Source: Mycobacterium simulans
Lineage (GTDB): Bacteria; Actinomycetota; Actinomycetes; Mycobacteriales; Mycobacteriaceae
DNA: 64,000 bases
Assembly (NCBI RefSeq): GCF_900232995.1
Contig: NZ_OCVX01000003.1
Coordinates: 573,772-637,771, forward strand
Direction: 5' to 3'
Position numbers and translations under genes: made by a program. Under the pieces are notes generated by a model, which was not told the DNA's origin, searched no databases, and saw only the letters and a program-made list of their open reading frames with translations. Every line of letters starts with the position of its first letter. Position 1 is the stretch's first letter. Below, piece by piece: positions 59,221 to 64,000 of the stretch.

Positions 59221-60534
59221 GTGACGGCGGCGTTGCCACCCGGGCCCCGGCTACCCCGTTATGTGCAAAGCGTGCTGTATCTGAAGTTTCGGGAACGATT
59301 CCTGCCGGCGATGCACCGCAAGTACGGAGACGTGTTCTCGTTACAGGTGCCCCCCTATGCCGACAACCTGGTGGTCTATACCCGCCCCGAACACATCAGG
59401 GAGATCTTCGCGGCCGATCCGAAGTTGCTCCACGGGGGCGAGGGCAACCAGATCCTGGGTCTCGTCATGGGCGAGCACTCGGTGCTGACGACCGACGAAG
59501 CCGAGCATGCTCGAATGCGCTCGCTGCTGATGCCTGCATTCACCCGGGCCGCGCTGCATGGATACCGCGACATGATCGCTTCAGTTGCCCGTGAGCACAT
59601 CACGCAATGGCCGATCGATGCCAGCATCAACAGCCTTGACTGCATGAACGCGCTTACCCTCGACGTCATTCTGCGGGTCGTTTTCGGCGTCACCGATCCA
59701 ATTGTCAAGGCCGAGTTGACCAGTCGCCTGCAGGACATCATCAACATCCATCCCGCGATCTTCGCTGGCCTTCGGTACCCGTGGCTTAAACGCGTGAACC
59801 CGTGGAAGCGCTTCTTCGACGGCCAGCGCAAAATCGACACCATCCTCTACCGCGAAATCGCCTTCCGCCGCAATGCTTCCGACCTCGACACCCGCACAGA
59901 CGTGTTGTCCCGACTTCTGCAGACCAAGGACGCCTCCACAGCGCCGTTGACCGATACCGAACTCCGCGACCAACTCATCACCCTGCTACTGGCCGGCCAT
60001 GAAACAACCGCCGCGGCCCTGTCCTGGACGCTATGGGAACTTGCTCAAGAGCCCGACATCCAAGACCAGGTCGCAGCTGCGGCCGTCGGCGGTGATGACG
60101 CCTTCCTGGAGGCGGTCCTCAAAGAGGGCATGCGTCGGCATACGGTAATCGCCTCTACCGCAAGGAAAGTCACCGCGCCAACACAGATCGGTGGCTGGAG
60201 ATTGCCAACTGGGACGGTGGTCAACACGTCGATCCTATTGGCCCATGCCAACGCGGCATCACACCCAGACCCGACAGAGTTTCGTCCCGGCCGGTTTCTC
60301 GACGGCAGCGTGGCGCCCAACACCTGGCTCCCATTTGGTGGAGGCGTGCGCCGCTGCCTCGGCTTCGGATTCGCGCTCACCGAGGGCGTAGTCATCCTGC
60401 AAGAGATCTTTCGGCGATTCACCGTCAGTGCGGCGGGACCCCAGAAGGGCGAGACACCCTTGGTACGAAACATCACCACCGTCCCCAAACATGGTGCACG
60501 CCTGCGGCTTACCCCGCAGCGCAGCCTGGTCTAG
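59221..60534 (+). CDS. cyp135A1: Cytochrome P450 CYP135A1
   Basis: A 437-residue P450 matching CYP135A1 (Rv0327c) as I recall it. The I-helix AGHETT begins at A258, ExxR is E302-R305, and the heme loop [10 protein letters not shown] from F372 places the thiolate at C379. Start: the GTG at 59221 ([11 protein letters not shown]) gives the family N terminus; the ATG at 59122 would add 33 residues encoded by the operator region and is unlikely. The stop codon TAG overlaps the convergent methyltransferase stop (CTAG, 60531-60534). Confidence 0.93.
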   Translation: MTAALPPGPRLPRYVQSVLYLKFRERFLPAMHRKYGDVFSLQVPPYADNLVVYTRPEHIREIFAADPKLLHGGEGNQILGLVMGEHSVLTTDEAEHARMRSLLMPAFTRAALHGYRDMIASVAREHITQWPIDASINSLDCMNALTLDVILRVVFGVTDPIVKAELTSRLQDIINIHPAIFAGLRYPWLKRVNPWKRFFDGQRKIDTILYREIAFRRNASDLDTRTDVLSRLLQTKDASTAPLTDTELRDQLITLLLAGHETTAAALSWTLWELAQEPDIQDQVAAAAVGGDDAFLEAVLKEGMRRHTVIASTARKVTAPTQIGGWRLPTGTVVNTSILLAHANAASHPDPTEFRPGRFLDGSVAPNTWLPFGGGVRRCLGFGFALTEGVVILQEIFRRFTVSAAGPQKGETPLVRNITTVPKHGARLRLTPQRSLV

Positions 60535-61196
60535 TTGGGTTTGGTCGCGGTGACACGCCATAGCCGCCGCGGGAGATCACCTTCTTCGAAAGCGTGCACG
60601 TCGTCGAGTATCCAGCCAGCAGCCAGTCTCTCCACTAATTCGTGGTCGAAGAAGTGCACCGCAAACCCGCCGCACTCGAAGATGTCGTCACCGTGGCAAT
60701 GCCCGATGCCGTAGTGCGCATCGCCGGTGTGGCGGACGGTATAGATGAACTTTCCGCCCGCCTTCAACACCCGACCGACCTCGTCGACGATCGCATGAAT
60801 TTCCTTGGTGGACAGGGCCATACACAACGCCATGTGCGCAAAAACGGCGTCGATGGAGCCGGGCGCCAGCGGCAGCGGGTTGCGCATGTCATGCACGGTT
60901 GCTTCCACCCGCGCGGCCACGCCTTGGGCCTGGGCCACTCGGCCTATCTGCGCGGCCGCCACGTCGCTGAAATCGGTGGCTACCACCGTGAAGCCCCGAT
61001 GAGCGAAAAACAGGGTGTCGCGGCCATGCCCTGCCGCCAACTCCAATATCCGCCCGACGCCCGCCGCCGCAAACACGTCGGCCGCGTAGTGCGCCGGCTC
61101 TGACGGGCCAGACCCGTACATTTTCGGATGCACCCGGTAGGTGTCCTGCCAGTGTTCGCGCTGCGCTGCGGCTAGCTCCGACCGTCCGTCGGACAA
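60531..61196 (-). CDS. SAM-dependent methyltransferase, 221 aa
   Basis: An intact class I methyltransferase: LELAAGHGRDTLFFAHRGF (motif I), VVATDFSDVAAAQIGR, DAVFAHMALCMALSTKEIHA and RVLKAGGKFIYTV. Thiopurine- or tellurite-resistance-like small methyltransferases share this plan. In H37Rv the same position holds two short genes (Rv0325, Rv0326) whose combined length is similar, so those may be pieces of this gene; I have not aligned them. The start is ATG 61196. Confidence 0.85.
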   Translation of the reverse strand: MSDGRSELAAAQREHWQDTYRVHPKMYGSGPSEPAHYAADVFAAAGVGRILELAAGHGRDTLFFAHRGFTVVATDFSDVAAAQIGRVAQAQGVAARVEATVHDMRNPLPLAPGSIDAVFAHMALCMALSTKEIHAIVDEVGRVLKAGGKFIYTVRHTGDAHYGIGHCHGDDIFECGGFAVHFFDHELVERLAAGWILDDVHAFEEGDLPRRLWRVTATKPN

Positions 61197-61269
61197 CAGG
61201 TGCCTTCCCTTCTCGCCCGCGGATTGCTCGCGGATTGCTCGGCGGCCGGCCGGCCGGCCGCCAGGCTTA

Positions 61270-61288
61270 TTCCAATTATTCTATGGAA
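61270..61288. promoter_or_regulatory. ArsR-rhodanese-type palindrome before the truncated gene
   Basis: TTCCAATTATTCTATGGAA has TTCCA and TGGAA arms nine bases apart, one base wider than the other three sites of this type. It lies 44-62 bases before the ATG of the gene fragment at 61332, in a normal operator position for that gene. Confidence 0.5.
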
Positions 61289-61331
61289 TTATAGATTAAT
61301 GGACCATAGGGATCCGCACCAGGAGAGCGAC

Positions 61332-61398
61332 ATGAAACGGTCACTCATAGTCGGATACGGCATGGTCTGCGACTTGGTCTTCCTGGCGGCGCATTCCT
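61332..61398 (+). pseudogene. 5' stump of a membrane-protein gene
   Basis: An ATG with an AGGAG ribosome site (61321-61325) begins MKRSLIVGYGMVCDLVFLAA, a hydrophobic start resembling isoprenylcysteine methyltransferase/NnrU-like membrane proteins. After about 22 codons it runs into the 3' end of the convergent ArsR-rhodanese gene and the frame loses protein character. A deletion has therefore removed the gene body but left its promoter. Confidence 0.55.
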
Positions 61399-62064
61399 TT
61401 ACGCCGCGCCCTCGTCAACCGGCAGTCCGGCCAAACGCCATTCGAGCATTCCGTTGTCGAGTCGTTTCACTCCCCGTCCCGCCTTGCGAGCGATACGGAC
61501 GGCGTCGGGCGCCATTACGCAGTCGGCGCCCCGGCAATAGGCGACGATGTCGCGGTCGGCCGGGAGTTCGGCGAGCCGTTCGGCAAGCTCGGCTAACGGG
61601 ATGTTGATCGCGCCCGGGATATGACCCGCCTGGTATTCCTCGTGCGGACGCACATCGACGAGCGTGACTTCGCCCGCCTCGCGCCGGCGCAGCAGTTCCT
61701 CGCTCGTGATCGCATCTTCTGGGGAGCCAAGCACGTCCGCCGCCGCAATCGCCACGTCGGCCAGATGTTCGTCGGCGACGGTTTGCACCAGCGCAAACAG
61801 CCTTGCCACGTCTTCCCCTGCAAGGCGGTAATACTGCCGGGTCCCGTCACGGCGAGCCTTGACCAGCCCGCCACTCTTTAGCGCCTGCAGATTCGCCGAC
61901 GCCGTAGTCAGGTTCATCCCCGTCGCGGTCGCGATAGCCTCGACCGTGCGCTCGCCCTGGGCAAGCAAGTCGAGGATCTGCAACCGCCGCCCGTTACCGA
62001 GCGCCTTGCCTACCCGAGCGATCTGCTCCAATAGTGCCGCTTTGCGATCGGGTTGCCCGCTCAT
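61399..62064 (-). CDS. ArsR-family regulator fused to a rhodanese domain (Rv0324 type)
   Basis: 221 residues: an N-terminal ArsR winged helix (ALGNGRRLQILDLLAQGERT, then GMNLTTASANLQALKSGGLV) and a C-terminal rhodanese domain (LVDVRPHEEYQAGHIPGAIN). The rhodanese loop CRGADC supplies the only cysteines; the ArsR half has none, so it cannot sense metals or persulfide through the usual ArsR cysteines, and sensing most likely occurs at the rhodanese cysteine. The start ATG 62064 (MSGQPDRKAALLEQ) matches Rv0324. Two palindromes precede it, and a matching one lies before sqr. Confidence 0.9.
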   Translation of the reverse strand: MSGQPDRKAALLEQIARVGKALGNGRRLQILDLLAQGERTVEAIATATGMNLTTASANLQALKSGGLVKARRDGTRQYYRLAGEDVARLFALVQTVADEHLADVAIAAADVLGSPEDAITSEELLRRREAGEVTLVDVRPHEEYQAGHIPGAINIPLAELAERLAELPADRDIVAYCRGADCVMAPDAVRIARKAGRGVKRLDNGMLEWRLAGLPVDEGAA

Positions 62065-62072
62065 CTCGCTTC

Positions 62073-62112
62073 TCCAATATTCATTGGAATGTAATTCCAC
62101 TGTTCGTTGGAA
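62073..62112. promoter_or_regulatory. Two TTCCA-N8-TGGAA operators before the ArsR-rhodanese gene
   Basis: TCCAATATTCATTGGA (62073-62088) and TTCCACTGTTCGTTGGAA (62095-62112) are both inverted repeats with the same arm spacing. They lie 9-48 bases before the regulator's ATG, fitting autorepression by an ArsR dimer. The spacing of 22 bases centre to centre would put two dimers on about the same face of the helix. Confidence 0.68.
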
Positions 62113-62238
62113 CTACATAATACGCGGCGGATGGTGAACCCATGAACACGAGGCTAGAGATGGCTTGGGCGACGGCACCCACCGACAGCCGACGGTCGAC
62201 CCCGCAACATGCGGCGGACCGCTACGGCAAAGCGGCAG

Positions 62239-63564
62239 CTAAGGGCGGCGCGAACCCAGCCGGAATAGCCGCCACCCGGCCTGCTGCCAGCGAACAACAT
62301 CCAAGCAATTGCGGCCGTCGACGATGACGCGGGCCCGCACCCGGTCGGCCAAGTCGTCGGGGTCGAGGTCGACGAATTCTCGCCATTCGGTAAGCACGAG
62401 CACCGCATCCGCACGCTCGCAGGCCTCTGCGACCGACACCGCGTAGTTCAGCGTGGGGAATAGGCGATTGGCGTTCTCTAGGGCTTTCGGGTCGTACACG
62501 TTAACCGCGGCGCCGTTGAGCTGCAGCTGGCCCGCAACATTGAGCGCAGGAGAGTCTCGTACATCATCGGATTCGGGTTTAAAGGCCGCACCCAGCACTG
62601 CGATGTTGGCGCCTAGCAGCGAACCGCCGCATGCGGCTGTGGCCAGTTCGACCATCCGGGTGCGCCGGCGCATGTTGATGCTGTCGACTTCACGCAGGAA
62701 CGTCAGCGCCTGATCGGCTCCCAGTTCACCGGCGCGGGCCATGAACGCGCGGATGTCCTTGGGTAGGCAGCCGCCACCGAAACCCAAACCCGCGTTGAGA
62801 CATTGGCGTCCGATTCGAGTGTCGTAACCGAGCGCGTCGGCCAGCAGGCTAACATCGGCACCCGCCGCCTCGCATACCTCCGAAACCGCGTTTATGAATG
62901 AGATCTTGGTCGCCAGAAAGGCATTCGCGGACACCTTCACCAACTCCGCGGTCTGCAGGTCAGTCACAAGGAACGGCACACCCGAGTCCAGCAGCGGACC
63001 GTACAGTTCACGCACGGCCGCCTCGGCGCGAACCGAATCATCTTGCACCCCAAGCACAATGCGATCGGGATTCAGGGTGTCGCGCACCGCGAAGCCCTCG
63101 CGCAGGAACTCCGGATTCCAGGCAACTTCGACCTCGATTCCGCGGGGCGCTAACGCGTTGGCTCGGCGCCCCAACTCTGCTGCCGTCCCTACCGGGACCG
63201 TTGACTTGCCTACGAGGACCGATGCCCTGGTCAGACGCGGCACCAGCGCATCGATGACGGCGTGCACGTGGCGCAGATCAGCCCCATATTCGCCCTTCTT
63301 TTGCGGCGTGCCAACTCCAAGGAAATGCACATCGGCGAATTCAGCCGCCATGTCGTAGTCGGTGGTGAACCGCAATCGTCCCGCTGCGAGGTTGTCAGTC
63401 AACAGCTTTCGTAACCCGGGCTCATAGAAGGGGATATCACCCCCCGCGAGCTTGGCTACCTTACCCGGATCGATATCGACCCCGACGACCTCGTGTCCCA
63501 GCTCTGCCATGCCGACGGCGTGGGTGGCACCCAGGTAGCCGGTGCCAAATACGGTGCATCGCAT
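62239..63564 (-). CDS. udgA: UDP-glucose 6-dehydrogenase UdgA
   Basis: A 441-residue NAD-dependent enzyme oxidising UDP-glucose twice to UDP-glucuronate. The N-terminal Rossmann motif is GTGYLGATHAVGMAELGHEV. Substrate- and catalytic-site elements include VAWNPEFLREGFAV and the active-site cysteine in GFGGGCLPKDIRAF. The C-terminal UDP-binding domain ends normally. It matches Rv0322 (UdgA) in length and position. The start is an ATG at 63564. Confidence 0.95.
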   Translation of the reverse strand: MRCTVFGTGYLGATHAVGMAELGHEVVGVDIDPGKVAKLAGGDIPFYEPGLRKLLTDNLAAGRLRFTTDYDMAAEFADVHFLGVGTPQKKGEYGADLRHVHAVIDALVPRLTRASVLVGKSTVPVGTAAELGRRANALAPRGIEVEVAWNPEFLREGFAVRDTLNPDRIVLGVQDDSVRAEAAVRELYGPLLDSGVPFLVTDLQTAELVKVSANAFLATKISFINAVSEVCEAAGADVSLLADALGYDTRIGRQCLNAGLGFGGGCLPKDIRAFMARAGELGADQALTFLREVDSINMRRRTRMVELATAACGGSLLGANIAVLGAAFKPESDDVRDSPALNVAGQLQLNGAAVNVYDPKALENANRLFPTLNYAVSVAEACERADAVLVLTEWREFVDLDPDDLADRVRARVIVDGRNCLDVVRWQQAGWRLFRLGSRRP

Positions 63565-63640
63565 ACCACCGTGTGTAGGTGGCTGCGATGAGCGAACTGC
63601 ATCGCGACGCTGAACAGCAGGTGACGGCTACTCGGCGAAT

Positions 63641-64000
63641 TTAGAGGCCGGGGATCCCGGGGATGTTGAACCCACCGCGACCGCCGCCGCCCCTACCGCC
63701 TGGGAACTTTCCGCCGCCGGGGAACTTGCCGATGTCGGGAGGCTTGCCGCCACCGGGGAACTTGCCGATGCCAGGAGGCTTGCCGCCACCGCGACCCCCG
63801 CCCCTACCGGGGGGGTCAAACGGCAACTGAGGACCGATGATCGGGGGCGCCGGTATCGGAACGGGAACCGGAATGGGCGCCGGCCCGGGGGCGGGTGCAG
63901 CAGGCGCCGGAACAGGTATCGGTGCGGGAGCCTCCGGCACCGGGACAGGAGCCTGGGGCACCGGGACGGGAGCCTGGGGCACCGGCGCCGGGGCCTGGGG
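63641..64000 (-). CDS. Pro/Gly-rich protein, 3' part only (cut by window edge)
   Basis: The visible 119 C-terminal codons are a PxP repeat (VPVPQAPVPVPEAPAPIPVP) followed by a Gly-rich, basic end with GKFPGGGKPP units and NIPGIPGL at the C terminus. The start is outside the window. The composition suggests an exported, wall-associated protein, but with no signal sequence visible I cannot say. It is upstream of udgA on the same strand. Confidence 0.55.
   Translation of the reverse strand, partial: PQAPAPVPQAPVPVPQAPVPVPEAPAPIPVPAPAAPAPGPAPIPVPVPIPAPPIIGPQLPFDPPGRGGGRGGGKPPGIGKFPGGGKPPDIGKFPGGGKFPGGRGGGGRGGFNIPGIPGL

Overview
The window is chromosomal DNA of a slow-growing Mycobacterium close to, but not inside, the M. 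tuberculosis complex. The base composition is GC-rich. It carries the ini cell-wall-stress genes, two broken PE_PGRS genes, mycobacterial P450s and a mycothiol-type DinB protein. Gene order from about 22.5 kb to the right end follows the H37Rv block Rv0343-Rv0322 in inverted orientation (recalled synteny, to be confirmed by alignment). Aligned stretches I remember for aspC, iniA, ansP2 and cyp135A1 look close, while narG looks much more divergent.

Layout. 0.3-9.6 kb: a lipid/small-molecule cluster (P450, HSL-type esterase, two SDRs, PucR-type regulator, wax ester synthase/DGAT, acyl-CoA ligase, SnoaL-like protein). 9.7-13.7 kb: methyltransferase, NTF2-like protein, asparagine permease ansP2, a PadR repressor with a twin operator, and a MocA-type nucleotidyltransferase. 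13.8-17.4 kb: a three-subunit molybdenum hydroxylase in L-M-S order, without the CO dehydrogenase signature. 17.5-22.5 kb: lipoprotein (lpqJ), two paralogous one-TM Thr/Pro-rich proteins, a membrane-anchored Hsp70-like protein and an MHS-family transporter. 22.5-31.2 kb: iniC-iniA-iniB, the Rv0340-type protein and the divergent regulator iniR. 31.2-34.3 kb: an AT-richer accessory patch with three unknown genes and about 1 kb of apparent debris. 34.3-41.9 kb: an Fe-S oxidoreductase, aspC, the PE_PGRS ruins, rmlA and two small conserved genes. 41.9-55.8 kb: an accessory island inserted between the Rv0332 and Rv0331 counterparts. It holds a type VII-secreted polymorphic toxin with two immunity genes, then HemD-like regulator, NirD-like protein, narK3 and narIJHG, and a nucleoside phosphorylase. 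55.8-63.6 kb: sulfide:quinone reductase, TetR/methyltransferase/P450 genes, an ArsR-rhodanese regulator and udgA. The right edge cuts a Pro/Gly-rich gene.

How the genes fit together. (1) The nar genes make a complete respiratory nitrate reductase with its transporter, followed in the same direction by a NirD-like protein and a HemD/winged-helix regulator. (2) The ArsR-rhodanese regulator has TTCCA-N8-TGGAA palindromes at its own promoter, at the sqr promoter and before a truncated gene, which suggests a local sulfide/persulfide regulon. (3) iniB and iniR/Rv0340 share a TTAGGGGA-type upstream motif. (4) The EspC-like protein, the WXG-type toxin and the immunity pair look like an antibacterial or host-directed T7SS effector module with a duplicated immunity gene, an orphan toxin tail and a frameshifted toxin. 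This is the most interesting system in the window.
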